From positions 7,646,001-7,710,000 of the forward strand of contig AP031357.1 in NCBI GenBank assembly GCA_037833965.1: a DNA stretch of 64,000 bases, in the 5' to 3' direction. The notes below the pieces were generated by a model, which saw nothing but the letters and a program-made list of their open reading frames with translations, was not told the DNA's origin and ran no database searches. This DNA comes from Marchantia polymorpha subsp. ruderalis (Eukaryota > Streptophyta > Marchantiopsida > Marchantiales > Marchantiaceae). A program made the translations under genes and the position numbers. Numbering within the stretch: position 1 is the first letter of the stretch; every line of letters starts with the position of its first letter. Of this stretch, positions 24,771-37,969 are shown piece after piece.

Positions 24771-25504
24771 ATACGTTAAGATGTTTCTTTTATTTGTCAT
24801 TGTAGTCTAAATGTATTTTCTTTACACTATGTTGTGTTATACAATATAGTATGGTAGATACTTCATCACCCACGAATACGTTGAAAACAGTCGCCAATTG
24901 ACCATGTTTGATTTTCGCTTACAATAAATCTCAAAAATTTTGATACTTGAAATTTTGTTCAAAAATTACGGAATTATATGTATGCGGATTTAAACGAGTG
25001 TATATTGTACTAATAGAAAACGTTCCTATTGCTACTTTGAAAGATAATTATCAATTTTTTTCTTCATTTCAAAATTGCTTAAAATATATGATAAAAGATT
25101 ATTCATTGTAAATTTTGTATTTTCATAAATATATTCTGTATATAGAATAATTTTCGTGACAAAAGTTAACTCTAAAAATATTAATTCAAATATTATGAGA
25201 TGAAATAATATACTGGATTTAATATTAATTTTGATTTCTAGTTAATGATAATAATTCTTAAATAAAATATACAATAATATAGAATTTGATGAATTTTTGA
25301 ACTTAATTTACTATCATATGTTTAAGAAGAAATCTGATGAGTAAAACATTAAGTTGATTTCTATTCATTGGTAGATTATTATAATTATTAGGTAGATAAT
25401 TATCTTTATATACAATAATGTGATATAGAATTTTACTTTAAAATAAATGTTATATATATACACATATAAACTAAATTTACTTTCTTTCAAGTTGGATATA
25501 TAGT

Positions 25505-25539
<35 letters not shown>

Positions 25540-25950
25540 CATTATATATTCGATTTTTTTATGAAAGATTGATTCAAGTAGGTATATACATCATTATTTG
25601 CGTGAATATAGACTTCTGGAAGTCTGTAATTTTTAATTCATTTCAATAGGATATTAGAAAATTAAATTACATCAACTCAGTGAAAGAAGACAGTAAGAGC
25701 TTTTTATCATCATGAATCATTCTTTTAATGGAAACAGCGTCGGCCTTTATCTTAAACACACATTTTATCATTATGTCCGTATTTGGCAATGATTCTAGCC
25801 AAAGCAATGAACTTCGTTAATTTCACACAAGGGTTGGAACAATCATAACAGGTCGACCAAAGGAGAGACTTTCGGAGCAAGCAGATCTGTGGCCGCAGAA
25901 TGGGACGGCATCGGAGAGAGGACACGTCACAAAGCCGCGTGTATGGCGCA
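24771..25950. other. AT-rich intergenic DNA with a (TA)n microsatellite
   Basis: Very AT-rich, with an uninterrupted (TA)15 tract at 25509-25538. Composition returns to normal near 25700 at the histone promoter side. Confidence 0.6.
25509..25538. repeat. (TA)n microsatellite
   Basis: Thirty bases of pure TA repeat. Confidence 0.95.
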
Positions 25951-25965
25951 GCGCGAAATGATTGG
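25951..25965. promoter_or_regulatory. E2F-like site with adjacent CCAAT box upstream of H2B
   Basis: GCGCGAAA (25951-25958) matches the E2F consensus TTTSSCGC on the minus strand, and ATTGG (25961-25965) is a reverse CCAAT. The pair lies about 400 bp before the H2B start codon. S-phase control of histone genes by E2F is established in plants; use of this site is inferred. Confidence 0.35.
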
Positions 25966-26358
25966 CCAGCATGAAGGAGTAGAAAGTGAGGCTGAATATG
26001 AACAATGCGCAGCGGCCGAAGCGCGAGCCAGACACGGAAGTCAGGTGTCATCCCTCCCCCGCTCTCTGCTCAGAAGCCCGCGCGCCAACTCTCGAGAGTG
26101 AGAGCCCGATCCGGCCACGCTCGTATTCAAATCCTGTGGCGATTCCTCCCGATTGTGGCGCGCAGCTCCAGCCTCCGCAACCATAAATTGCATTCTGTTG
26201 CCTGTTGCGTCGACTTCGATTTCATCTACGAGCTGCGTTTCGAGCTGGAGAGGAGTGACAGTCTGCGGAGTGTGAGCTGAGCGCGAGCTGGAGCTGAGCC
26301 GAGTGTGAGGCCGTCGTCTCGAGGAAGTGGTCGATTTGTTGTGAGGCCGTCGGAGATA

Positions 26359-26784
26359 ATGGCTCAAAAGGAGGGGGAGAAGTCTTCGAAAGGGAGGGCG
26401 GAGAAGAAGCCCGCAGGCAAGACCATAAGGCCGAAGGGGGAGAAGAAGCCCATGAGCAAAGAGGGCGGAGCGACGAAGGATCTGAAGAAGAAGAAGGTGA
26501 AGAAGGGTATGGAGACCTACAAGATTTACATCTACAAGGTTCTCAAGCAGGTCCACACCGAAATGGGAATCTCTTCCAAGGCTATGGGGATCATGAATTC
26601 GTTCATCAACGACATTTTCGAGAAGCTGGCGCAGGAGTCCGCGAGGTTGGCCCGGTACAACAAGAAGCCCACCATCACTTCCCGCGAAATTCAGACGGCG
26701 GTCAGACTCACACTACCAGGGGAGCTGGCGAAGCACGCCGTCTCGGAAGGAACGAAAGCCGTCACTAAGTTCACGAGCGCCTGA
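26359..26784 (+). CDS. H2B: Histone H2B
   Basis: An intronless 141-aa core histone that pairs with H2A in the nucleosome. The basic, lysine-rich N-terminal tail (about residues 1-50, repeats of EKKPA and PKGEKKP type) is typical of plant H2B. The histone fold runs from [15 protein letters not shown] through [20 protein letters not shown] and [20 protein letters not shown], and ends with the conserved [15 protein letters not shown], which carries the ubiquitination-site lysine. Small differences from the angiosperm consensus are VHTEMG and VRLTLPGEL. The start is the ATG at 26359 (MAQKEGEK). An in-frame ATG at 26305 would add 18 residues unlike any H2B tail and is rejected. Confidence 0.97.
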   Translation: MAQKEGEKSSKGRAEKKPAGKTIRPKGEKKPMSKEGGATKDLKKKKVKKGMETYKIYIYKVLKQVHTEMGISSKAMGIMNSFINDIFEKLAQESARLARYNKKPTITSREIQTAVRLTLPGELAKHAVSEGTKAVTKFTSA

Positions 26785-28961
26785 GCTTTCTGCCAGCAAC
26801 CTTCATCCCTACCGCATCGAGCTGTCGCCGACATGGCTCACTGAAGGGTGCTTTGTGTTTTCCAGCAATGCGGCTTCAACCTGCTTTCGTGTAGTCCTTC
26901 CTCGCACGCAGATTCGAGCGGTACCAGCTCGGAGGATGTCACACGGGAAACCGGCCTTTCTACGCTTTCTCCGAAGTCCACGAGCGTAGGTGCCGACTTT
27001 TGACACAGTGCAGAGTGCTGATCCTCAGCATCATGATTTACATCGACGGGAATCACTTTTGGCTTTTGAGTCCGTCCTGGAGCAGGCTTTGCCAACTCCA
27101 ACTCAACGCCGCGCTGAAGTGTAGGTGGTGTCATTTCTCGATTATTGGAACCTGTCTAGCCATTTTGTATATTGGTCTCCGCAACCTTTGTAGATACCCT
27201 TTCCGAGAGGCTGTGTGTCTTCTCGACGCACCGAGGCCCACATGTCCGTGTCATGATCGCAGAGTTGGTAATCTACTCTAGTGTATTGTTGCTCGCCAGG
27301 ATCCTGTTATACCCTTGTTACGGGTAAACAAATGTTCGTCTTTCAATTTGATCAATATCTAATTCAGATTTTATCTGTCCATGAGTACTGCACATTTTAT
27401 TTCTGGATGAGAAGAAATGCGAAAAGGTTTTGTAATTGTCGTGAGAGCGCACGATCTGCATGATAAGATTAAGACTGAAGTGAACCCGACAACAAATGCT
27501 TAATATCTTGGAAAGCTTCCTTTACAAGCTCAAGTTGGTCCTTCTGAACATGCCGGAAAATTTCGAAGTAGGAAGATATATCACCGGTAAATGTGACTTA
27601 CTGATAATTCATATACATTTGTTTTAACTTCTGTCACGTCATGTTCTTAGCGGTATATATATAATACATTACCAAAGAAATATTACATACATTCGTTTTT
27701 GACAGCAAACATAAATCTCTTGAGTACCGGCGAAATTAAACCGCTCAAGCACCCGGAGCCAGCAGCATGTCACCGCATGAAAAATGTGAAAGAAGAAGTT
27801 GCTGGCATTATTAGTGCCATTTCTCGACTCGAAAGGAAAATATGATGAACTGTTGAAATCTACTCTGATAAAAAAGATTATCACAGCAAAAATAATAATC
27901 ATCGTACAGTCGCTAGTATGTTGTTTATTGTACAATATGCTCTTTAGAGAGACTTTGAAGCAACAATCCATCGTCGTACCACTATAACACTGGCAATCTG
28001 AATATATATTTTTGTCAATACCGATGTGATACTAAACTCATTTCCATGAGGGGAACAACATCAGAACACATTTTCGTAAGCTTTTTCCTGTGCAATGCCC
28101 ATTCAACATATGAGAAATATTATCCGCACATAAATACACGGTGGAAGTGCATTGAGAGTGAAGCGTGAAAGTAAAGAAGATAACTTTGAACAGATTTGCT
28201 CGTAATAATTCGACAGCATGAGTAGTGCATGAGAGTGAAGCGTGAAAGTAAAGAAGATAACTTTGAACAGATTTGCTCGTAATAATTCGACAGCATGAGT
28301 AGTGCATGAGAGTGAAGCGTGAAAGAAAAGAAGATAACTTTGAACAGATTTGCTCGTAATAATTCGACAGCATGAGTAGTGCATGATGCGTTAAGCATCA
28401 ACTACACAGCTCACCTGCCACTCATTTCAACTCAGTCCACTTGGCTCTCAACAACGCTAAGGTAACATGGGCCAGTACTATCAGGAGCTCAAAAGGTCCT
28501 GAGATACAGACAGATGCTTGTGCTTACTATTGCACTAGCATTACAACTCTCTACTTCATGTGCTGCCAATATTTCACCCTAGATGTTCATTTCAAGACTT
28601 TGGAAGTCCTGCGGACGGCTTGTCCGCATGACTTTTCCTGACGTAGTTTCCAAACGCATCTGCATTCTACTCCGCTCATGGAGTCTATGTGCGCAGAATG
28701 CAGGAAGAAACAATAAACGTGCTCAGCAATTCATCGCTGAGTAGTAAGAATTCTCCCTCGTTGTAACATCCAATTTCTCTTCACCGCTTTGATATTCAAC
28801 TGCCCTTTGAACTGAAATCCTGTCACTCCTTCCTTCAAATTTGTGAGGAAGTCATGAACATCAGATGGTATTTAGGGCATAACCCTCTGAAAGCACATCA
28901 AAGTTGCTTTCGAAGGGGTAATCAATCAGACAAGAAATATTCAAGGAATCAAAAGCTATGA
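26785..28961. other. Intergenic between convergent H2B and RIK genes
   Basis: Holds both genes' 3' flanks and the 77-bp minisatellite at 28154-28384. Short frames elsewhere show no family resemblance. Confidence 0.6.
28154..28384. repeat. Minisatellite: three near-identical 77-bp units
   Basis: Units at 28154, 28231 and 28308 start GAGAGTGAAGCGTGAAAG. The third differs by one base in the AAAGTAAAG/AAAGAAAAG part. Because 77 is not a multiple of three, the array makes similar open frames in all three minus-strand registers; these are not genes. Confidence 0.95.
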
Positions 28962-31900
28962 CTAAGCCGCCCAAAAAGGTTTCCCAGGGAAAAAAGATGG
29001 CGATGTTATGCCATTTGAAGAATGTGGTGATTCTGCATTTTCAGATGACTCTTCCTCCTCTTCACCATACTCCACAAGCTTCAGACCTGTACGATGAGGG
29101 GAAACTAACAACACAAAACCAGTGGCAAAACAGTTGCGCAAAGTGGGCAAACACAGAGTTAAATAGTAGGCGGAGAACATTCCATGATGGTCTGCTGGTA
29201 AAAACACAAGGTGAACGAATGGCTCCATGTGTAGAAGGGCAGCAATCAATCACTCACATAATCTAAGCTGAAGAAGAGAAAGGAGCGCACTAATACCTTA
29301 ACGAAAGAAGAGAAAACTCACCATGGCCATCCTCCGGTTGCTTCACGGTAGGTGAAGTCAACGATACGGTTTCTTTAGATGATGCACGTGCCTGTGCTAA
29401 ATTTGCAGGTATTGAAGCACAATTCTTCTGTGGAGGCAGTGACGGCATGATCTTGTCTGGTGGTGGGGGCATAGATTTACTGGAAGAACATGTTTCTTGA
29501 CAAGCTTTAGGATCAAGAACTATAGATGAGCTTGCTCCTCTCCGACCATGCTGCTACAAGACATCCAAGCTCAGTACGTAACCAAATCATAAAAGTCCAC
29601 ACTGATTGAGCACTATTGAGGGATCAACGCACTGAGAAAAACAATTGACAGGAAATTACAGATGTTAACTAGGTCTACGCCGATCGACAACAAATCAAGA
29701 TCAATACGCATGCTGTTATTCACTCCCCAACCCAGTGAGAATCTCAGAAAATGGACGAGGAAAGACTTGAGAGAAGGGAACAATGGTGGAACGAACTACT
29801 TAGGTAGGACCAAACAAGACAGGACGCATAATCTCGCCAACGCGTCAGTCAGCCTCCTTAACCTCATGCTACTCCAAATTCTTCATATCATTTTCGAGAA
29901 TTTTATCCTGTGAAACAACTGAAATGCACGTCCAAACTGATGAGCGCGCTAGAGGTCAAGCTCGATTGAAGGTCAGATATACCTGGCACACGTACATGCA
30001 GTGTCAGTGAAACCAACGTGTAAAATCAAATGTTGACCATAATCTTTCAATATTTATTACTGCATCCACTTTTGAGTATAAATGAAGCGGATTGCCGAAT
30101 CCAGTGGCGTAACGTGAAGCTGCAGCGTCACCATTGAGAACAGGCTCTTCCAAGAAATATAAAGCCTTCTGGTAGCCTATTAAGGTACCATAACAAATCT
30201 GGGCGTTCGAGCCAACTGACAAATGCTTTGTTAGCTGTTCCAGTTAGTACACGCAAAACAAAGCTTCTCATGTACCAATTCTAGGATTGATAGAATTAAA
30301 AAATGTATTCTCACCTGTTCATCTCCTGAAGATTCCTTGGTCGAAGAAACTGGAAACTCCTGAAACTTTCGGCGTTGTGTGTATTGCTTGTCTGCTAGCT
30401 TCTCCTGGGTAAATCCTGCCTGTGACCTGGTAGATACTGCAACTGGAAATCCTGGAGTTAATCCCGGCTTTAATGATACTGGTAGTGGGGGTCTTTGCAA
30501 GGCTTGAGCCACCTGCTGCAATGGAGACGCCTGTGGGTAGACGCCACTGTAGCCACTGTAGGCAGACATTTGTGAATGCCCATAACTCGACTGAAGAGCT
30601 CGAGTAGAAGCTGGTAGGATGTTTTGTACATTTGCGTCGGGCTGGGGAGCCTGGGCCATCATTACCGGCGAGAAGGAAGAGGGTCTCAACGCTTCTTGTG
30701 GGGACTGGACGGGAGCCGTGTTGGCAGTAGAACCAGTACGGAAGGCAGTATATGAAGCAATCTGTGAAGGGTTGACGGCAGAAGACAAATCAGCAGAGGT
30801 AGGAGCAGATGCTGAAACTTTGATAACTGAGGAATCAGTGCTGATCTTGAGATCTGCATCCTGAAGAGAAGAGCTTTGACTCGCGCCGGAATCACTGGAT
30901 CCAGATTGTTCTCCCAGTAGTTGCACTGGTGGAGGTACAGCTGCATACACCTTACTGGCAGGAACCCTGTGGCCCAACAAGTTCACATTACGGTCATGAC
31001 AGCGAAAGCAAGGAATAGGTCCGTGAAAAGACTTTTCACGCTGCGCACCATGAATTGTGAGGTCATGACATACATCCTTGCATATTCATTTATGGAAAAT
31101 ATCAACGACAAGTATACGTATATCAAAGCTGTGCGGTAGAAAACTTAAAGGAACTAATCACTAAAACGCTAGAAATTACCTATTCGTGTGGATATCTGTT
31201 GCTGTGCTTGAGGCGGGTGAGGATTGAACAGCTGAAGCAGCAACTCCAGCTGACACAGGGGGATAATAGAGGGGCTGACTTCCTACGTAAGGTGGCGGGT
31301 AACTCCCATTTCCAGACAAATGGTAGCCTCCGTAAGGAACATGTGGCAGGCCAGTGCCAGGAAACCCAGAAGGCTGATATGTTGATGACTGTGTGGTAGA
31401 ATAGGTTGAAGATACAGGTGCCACAGCACCTGGGCCGTGTCTGTCCGGCATTGATCTGCATAAATGCCAGCATAAGAATATAATACACGTCAGTGTGTTC
31501 TTCTTGCGGGCCACCGAACAATCGCTCGAATAGAAGCTATCTCGTCGAAGATATCAGATTTGTAAAAAGTGTGAAACAAAAACGCTCAAAAGCTCTCGTA
31601 GTACCTTATCGTCTGTAGTAGATTTTCGGCAAGAACCTTGGCATCTTCTAGGCTCTTGGAATTGTCGCTAGTGATGTACAAATGCAGCGGCTGTGGTATC
31701 TCTGAAAAATCAGCCGTCTATTAATATACCTCTTCAAGGCATACATCTATTGCGTACTTCAAAAATACATATTCCATGATTCAATTGCATTTCAGCCAGA
31801 GGACACTCTTCGAGACACAGCCCTTTGGAAGACCCGTCCAGTACCTTCGCCGCCAGAAGAAACCTCTCGACTGCCTGAGCCTCGTCCCCTCAATGTGACA

Positions 31901-34511
31901 GTAGCTCCTGTCTCATTCATGATATGATTAATGTACTGATCCTGCAATAAATGATAACCCATCCACCAACCCAAACCAAAACACCACCAACAATCTCTCC
32001 CGAGGATGTAGAATGTCAGGTACAGGATATAAAAAAAATTCAGCAAAATAAAGCAACTCATTGAAAACACGATGACTTCCAGAAGTTGCACAGACTTGAA
32101 CTCTCAGCTCTGTAGGGAAATGTTCAAGATGCGTTATCTCTGCTATCAAGTATCTAGCGACAGAGTACGTGGAAATTGACGACTGAAAACCGTTCAATTC
32201 ATGCAACTGAATTAAGAGTGCCTTTCAACCTCGCGAGACTGTTGCACTTGATGCGCAGAATCTACACGAACGGCCGACTGTTATCAGAAGATGCCTCTTC
32301 CCACTGATGGCAAATCAGATGCCAGTCAAATTATCGGCCGTAGGACACATGAGAGGAGTGAAGAAACACCAATTTCTTCGGAAGTTGTATTAAAAGCTTT
32401 ATATACACAATTTGGTCTTTCCAGAATCTCTAGTAATTTCCTCATTGACCTAGTATATGATAAAAGGCCAGGGCTTACATTAGGCCCACGTATTTTCCTC
32501 ATAAGATTGAAAGAGGGATCCGCTTCAAAACCGACATAGATACTGGCTGCAAAAGGTGCAGGAACCTGTTGACAAGCAAATAAATATTTCAGCATCATGC
32601 GTTCTCCAATTGCAGAGAGAGGCATGGAAGACTGGCCACACTAAGAATTGTTGAAACAAAGATATTCAGGAGCTCGACATTCCAACCTAGTCTTTCGTTC
32701 CCTGACACAGAGTCTCAATATGGACCACTAGTTCATTCTCATGCAAGACGCTAAACTGAGCTAATTCGAATACACGAGGAGGAAGTACAAAACTCACCAT
32801 TCCATTCGAAACCGTCCCAGTAGGTGCTACAGTCGATGAAGCTGATACATGACGACCCTGCTTCAGCATCTCCTCAACCATTGCAGCTGCCTGGTCAACA
32901 GCTCTGATGCGTTCTGCTGTATCTTTCAGCTGAGCGGTTCTCATAAGAGAAATTTTCATCCAGAAGTAACAATTAGACATCCATGTCAGCCATAACTCCA
33001 CGATGTTCTAGTATCTAACAAAAACTTAGACCCGCATACTCTGAACTGAATCAGTAAAGCAAAATAAGTGAGGCTCTAGGAGAGCCTGAACAATCAATCA
33101 TACAGAACGAAGAAACGGATAAGCTAACAAACACAAAAGAAGCCCGACGTGGACACGCCAAGCCTAGAAACATGAAGCAAATTGAAACAAGGTTGTAAAG
33201 TAACGATTATTGTTTCAAACCTTTCCGACGGATTGACTAGAGACTGAGAGCTTTTTTAAAAACTACAACGATTCTCTCGGATTTGAATTCTTGGGCTCAA
33301 GGTCTTAAAGATCTTACATGCACACCGGCGGATATGTGAAGATACAAAGGCTTTTCTGATTCGACTGGTCCGTTGGGTGGCCTGTAACGACCTCTGCAAA
33401 ACATACGAGGAGATGGACACAAGACACAGTTGAATGTACATGATTACGAAATTCGTTAATTCAAAGGTACACTTTCACATCAAATCAAGAAATATCTCCG
33501 TTGATACCTTGTGATCACCACGGCACCAGTTTTGACTTGAATCTGGAAAAAGTGTGATAGTGAGTACCGAATCAGATTGTGGCAATAGCACACATATGAA
33601 ACAATACCGACTTTTTTAGATCAAATGCCTTCTGGACGTGCTGGTTGGTACGGAGATACATTACCCCGTCGACGAGACTTTGCTCTAAATCTACCAAATC
33701 GCCAATATCCTGGACAAATTCGGAAATGATTTCTGACGATCTATTGAAGATCTCTATTGCTGTTGGTACATCAGTTGAAAGGGAAAAAAAGGACGCACTT
33801 CTTCTTGAGTTTGACGTTTGGTTAGCTTGTAGCGAACGCCGGCCTCCGCGTCATTGATTGTTATTTCTCGTGCGATAAGTTCATCTTGTATTTTAGCTTG
33901 GGGTAAAAGGCCTTTGCTCATAAGGTCCTGTGATCGGTCAAAGTTAGTGAAGTCCAAGCGGTAAATGTATACAGCAATTCGGAAATACTCACTAAAAAGG
34001 ACTTCTTCAGTCCATAATAATAGCAAGAATGATGGGAACACGTACTGACAACATAAAAGAGATTTTGAAAAGCCACGATGATCTGAAGTACCTGATTGAA
34101 CTTCTGAACAACTGCCGCGGCTGCACTTTGATGCACAGCTATTGAATGCTGGGCTGCAACCGGAACTGCAAGTGGTGTGGTTAGACTTGGATAAGCTCCT
34201 ACCAGAGATGAAAACCCGTGCAAAGCTCCCATACCAGCAAAGGCACCGGCCCCAGCAAATGGCAGAAGGCCAGGCAGAAATCCAGCAGTAACAACTGCTT
34301 CCGCGGGTTGGTCCCATTTTCTCTTCCTCCTGTGAAAAAGCGATCGCTGTTTCAGCTAACGCAAACTACCTTACAATTAGAGTCACGTGAAGAGACCGCT
34401 ACAAGGATGAAATAAGAGCCTATTGTATATTACATACATCAAAGTCACTACTGGTACCGAACTATTGAACGCCTTTACTACTAAAGCTGTTTCATCCTGG
34501 TTGAAGGTCAT
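28962..34511 (-). CDS. RIK: RIK: KH-domain RNA-binding protein (RS2-interacting KH protein; KHDC4/BLOM7-like)
   Basis: Thirteen coding exons read on the minus strand: 34511-34438, 34329-34092, 33927-33799, 33542-33508, 33393-33318, 32929-32798, 32565-32479, 31941-31845, 31701-31605, 31455-31180, 30966-30315, 29550-29322 and 29086-28962. All phases agree and give 748 aa. Landmarks are RKRKWDQPAEAVVTAG (about 26-41), QAKIQDELIAREITINDAEA, a first KH-like segment (GAVVITRGRYRPPNGP to YLHISAG), and a second (FEADPSFNLMRKIRGPN, then QYINHIMNETGATVTLRGRG). A long Pro/Ser/Gln-rich, low-complexity region and the family's acidic tail ending PGKPFWAA follow. In maize and Arabidopsis RIK was found as a partner of ROUGH SHEATH2/AS1 in knox silencing; the animal relative acts in splicing. 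ATG 34511 follows an in-frame TAA. A 5' UTR exon probably lies near 35.5-35.7 kb. Confidence 0.93.
30061..30234 (-). other. Possible cassette exon of RIK (58 codons)
   Basis: Within the 763-nt intron between exons 11 and 12, the minus strand has a perfect branch-point-like TACTAAC just before an AG at 30236-30235. It then reads 58 open codons (LTKHLSVGSNAQICYG to LYSKVDA) and meets a GTAATA donor at 30060. Phase is 0 at both ends, so inclusion would keep the RIK frame and give 806 aa. If the donor is skipped, a TGA near 30004 would end the protein early. Confidence 0.4.
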
Positions 34512-36000
34512 AAATCTTCCTATCAAATAAGAGGTGACCAAATGATCCTTTAATTCTGTTTGAAAACATGTCTCGATTCAGTTTGTGCCTCTACATTACC
34601 CTTAGCAATATTTACACTGTGGATATATCCTGATCGGTAATTTAACTGCGAATGTACCAAGAGGTGTTCTGTACTGTATAAAACACATAAACGAAGTCTG
34701 CACTGCCACTGATTGTACTGGGCGACAAAGCTGATATTCTCAATCTTCAAAGAAGATTAAATCCGGCATTTCGTTACATAAACATAAACGAAATGTAAAA
34801 CGTAAAAAAACCCTGTAAACCAGACTTTAGAAAAAGACTCTAAAACAAAAAGTCAAGATGTTTGTAGCCCTAAGAACTCGTCATCCTCACGAGACAAAAA
34901 AAAAAAAAGGGAGTCAGAAGCTGCCCATCGATGATCATTCAATCTTTCAATCAACAACAGTTTCACACAATCCACGCGATTCTTCAGCGGCGACTGCGAT
35001 GAAAACTGCCAAGATCAACTCTTGCCCAATATGACCTCTAGCTCGCTGGGCAACAAATTAGGCCAATGCGTTACGATGGATTTCATACCATGAGCACAAT
35101 TCTCTCCACAATTTCTCAAATGAGTAATGTCCTAAAACCTGATGATTGATGAAAGCCTAAGGCTTCAAAAAAACATTCATGCCCTGATCTGTATGGAGCT
35201 CGGGTTTCACATCCGTTTACAAGTAGCTCAATCCATCTGACAGTGCCTGCGACGAGGGTAAAACCGTAATACCAACAGACATTCCATTCGAAATAAGCAC
35301 ATTTATTCGACTCGCAAACACGACCATCCGACGATTCCGACACACCCCATGCCGGTCGATGCCAATTCGCATAAATCTCCAAATCGATACCAACCTTTGC
35401 CTCGTCGCCGCGGTTGCAGTCTCCTCCGCCATAAGTCCAATCTTTCCAAGCGTCTGGCGCCAACGATTTCTCGCGTCTGAAACAGACAAACCTCAAAACA
35501 TAAAACTCGAGAAAACTCTGAAGCGCGGCCCCGCAACAACGCAATCGTTGTCCGCAGCAAATCTCGACAGAGCGAGCAAACGATCGACAGCTTTGCGCCA
35601 CAAACTTTTAGGCTCGAACGGCCCCGCGCTGCGCACTGTAAAACACGCAGAATATACTGTTCTAAGTGGCGGAAGAAGAAGTAGAAGAAACAGCAGCAGC
35701 AGCGAAAGTGTCGAACCTCGTCTGTCGTGAGTATCTGGAAGATTCACCTCCTCACGTCGCACTCCCGGCGGGAGCCATATCCGTGCCACTGCCACTCCCT
35801 TTCCCTCTTCCCTTTCAGGCTGACGTTCGTGCTCCCCACACAAACCAGCCGAGACTAGCCCGAGGGGTACAAACCACGGATTTAGATTCGGCCCAATCGA
35901 TGCTCCATAGTCCCCCATCGAAACGGGAGATGGTTTATCATGAATGTTTATCAGCTAGTCACAAGACCCGTCATTAGCCCAAGTATTGTATTTCAACCAT
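34512..36000. other. RIK 5' region and promoter
   Basis: GC-richer at 35300-35900, with CT- and CAG-rich tracts typical of a plant 5' UTR. A non-coding first exon ending at a GTTTGT donor near 35490 is plausible. Open frames here overlap on both strands and look like a composition effect. Confidence 0.45.
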
Positions 36001-36546
36001 TTTTTACAAGTGTTCTATTCGAAGCTCATGGCAATAAAATATATGTTTTTGGAATTTTTTTAAATAGTAAAATAAAAACATGTTTTATTGAATAATATAA
36101 TTGGACTATATTTCTTTTAGTTTTGATTTGAATTAAAATATTTGCGATTTAAAATAAAATTTCATTAAATATAAGATAAAATTTTTAAGATAGTTGTATA
36201 AAATATATCAGTTTGAGATTTATTTTTGCTATGAATGATGTTTGTTAAACTTACACTTTTTTTTTCAACAAATTTTCAAACCGAAAAAAGAAATTCTTAA
36301 GAGGAAAAAAAGGAATGCAAAATAGATACAAAATGAAATCCGAAAAAAAATTAGCTTGTCTAGCAAGATATTTCAACTGAAATATCATCATCTCATGTCA
36401 TATTGCTAGAGTGAAGTGAAGTAAATATAAAGAACCACAAGTTTGCAATATATCAAGATTTTCAACTTTATATAATAAATATTAAGTTTTGTACATGTGC
36501 ATTTAAAAATTTTTATTCATTATTTAAAAAAATGATGTATAAATTT

Positions 36547-36897
36547 AGAGAATTGTTAAATACACCACACCTTTTACTAATTACACCGCACACCACACAC
36601 ACTTGTCAAGCCATGATTTTGGACGTGTGTTATGAGGTCTTCGTGCTCGGGGAACGTAATGTCAGGATCGAGTGCCAATCAATGATCTTTTAAGTGCGCG
36701 TCTTCCATTTGGTTTTGGATCCGTTGCGTAGATGAGCGAAAGAGAGAGCGTCCGTATCTGAGAGGAACAAGTGAGTGTAGGTGTGTCCGTCTGAGAGATG
36801 ACCTTAGTGCGCGCTTTGCAGTATGGTCGTGTCGCGGGTGTGCTGGTGTGGTGTGCGGTGTGTTTGTTAAAAACTGTGGTGTATTTAACCATTCCCT
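36547..36897. mobile_element. 351-bp MITE with long terminal inverted repeats
   Basis: The left end AGAGAATTGTTAAATACACC and the right end, read in reverse as AGGGAATGGTTAAATACACC, match. The match resumes inward with ACACCGCACACCACAC on both sides, so the inverted repeats span about 55 bp. The interior is much richer in GC than its flanks and has no coding capacity. The flanks are A/T runs, so the target duplication is unclear. Confidence 0.85.
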
Positions 36898-37969
36898 AAT
36901 TTTATTGTTCTCATGGGATAAAGATTCTTTTCAATAATTTTGATCGTGTAACAAAGTAAAATTTTATAGACAAGATTTCCAATCAATAAGCACAGATAAA
37001 CTACTAATCATAGATCTAGTTACATCTAAAAAACCTAATACCATGATTTGTGTCTTTTTAAAAATATTCTAATTTGTGAATAACATTCACACAAAATGTT
37101 CATGCATTAAGTAGATGCTTCACTTTAATATGTCGTTATATATAAAAAAGACTATTTTACATTAAACAAATGTTGTTAAACTCATTCAAAACATCAAAAT
37201 CTGAAAAAAAAAGTGAAAGCATCCACTTGCTACTAACGATCAAAATGTGTCGACCAACTAAAGTGCTTTCCTCTAACACTCATTCACAAGTTCTTATCAT
37301 GTTGGAAATCCACTCAATATTGGATACATAAATCTCAGCGAGGAAGTCACTGAAATCACACTAACAAATGTCTTATGTTTCTGTTTAGGTGCAGTACATG
37401 AATGAAGCTGTCACCTAGTGAAAAGTATTGATCACCCGAGTTTCAAAGCACATGGACATGGAAATGAATTGGTTTTGAAATTATCCACAAGTGTAGAGGA
37501 AATCAAGAGTCTTGGCTTGAGACCGTGCAATCTGATCTTACGTATGCCTAAGTCAGGTGTGTATTTTTCCCTTAGTTTTGAAGTTTACTTCTCTTGAGCT
37601 TAAACTAGAAGTGTAAGTGTTGTGAATCGTTCGTGATTACACTCATTTTACACCCATTACATTCATTTAGAAGCTTAACTAACACGACTTGGATAGGATC
37701 TGTCATAAATATTTACTTTGTTTACCAATCTGCATGAGCTTGCAAAAATAGTGAGATGTGCTTCTTTGTGAAAACCTAATAGCAAAAGGTCAAGTTTCTT
37801 GATTATAACTCACTCTTCTCTATTCTATTCATAATGTGAGAGTGATTCATTTTACAATCACAAGTCATAAACATCTAGTTTTCTCTTCGTGCAGACCTTC
37901 AGAAAGTTGAACAGTTTTTTCAACCCGGATCGTTGAGATAAAACATAGCCAAACTTTTGTGTTAATGCT

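Noticed and set aside
26305-26358. Longer H2B with an upstream in-frame ATG
   Set aside because: The added 18 residues do not resemble any H2B tail.
26041-26556. 171-codon open frame on the strand opposite H2B
   Set aside because: A shadow of the lysine-rich H2B reading (Leu-rich antisense) with no domain of its own.
28154-28384. CRISPR-like array
   Set aside because: The units are directly adjacent without spacers, in a plant nuclear context.
28038-28401. Three overlapping minus-strand frames of about 100 codons
   Set aside because: Produced by the 77-bp tandem repeat read in three registers.
35116-35918. Overlapping frames on both strands of 120-160 codons
   Set aside because: They lie in the GC-rich RIK 5' region, have no domain and no conserved start.
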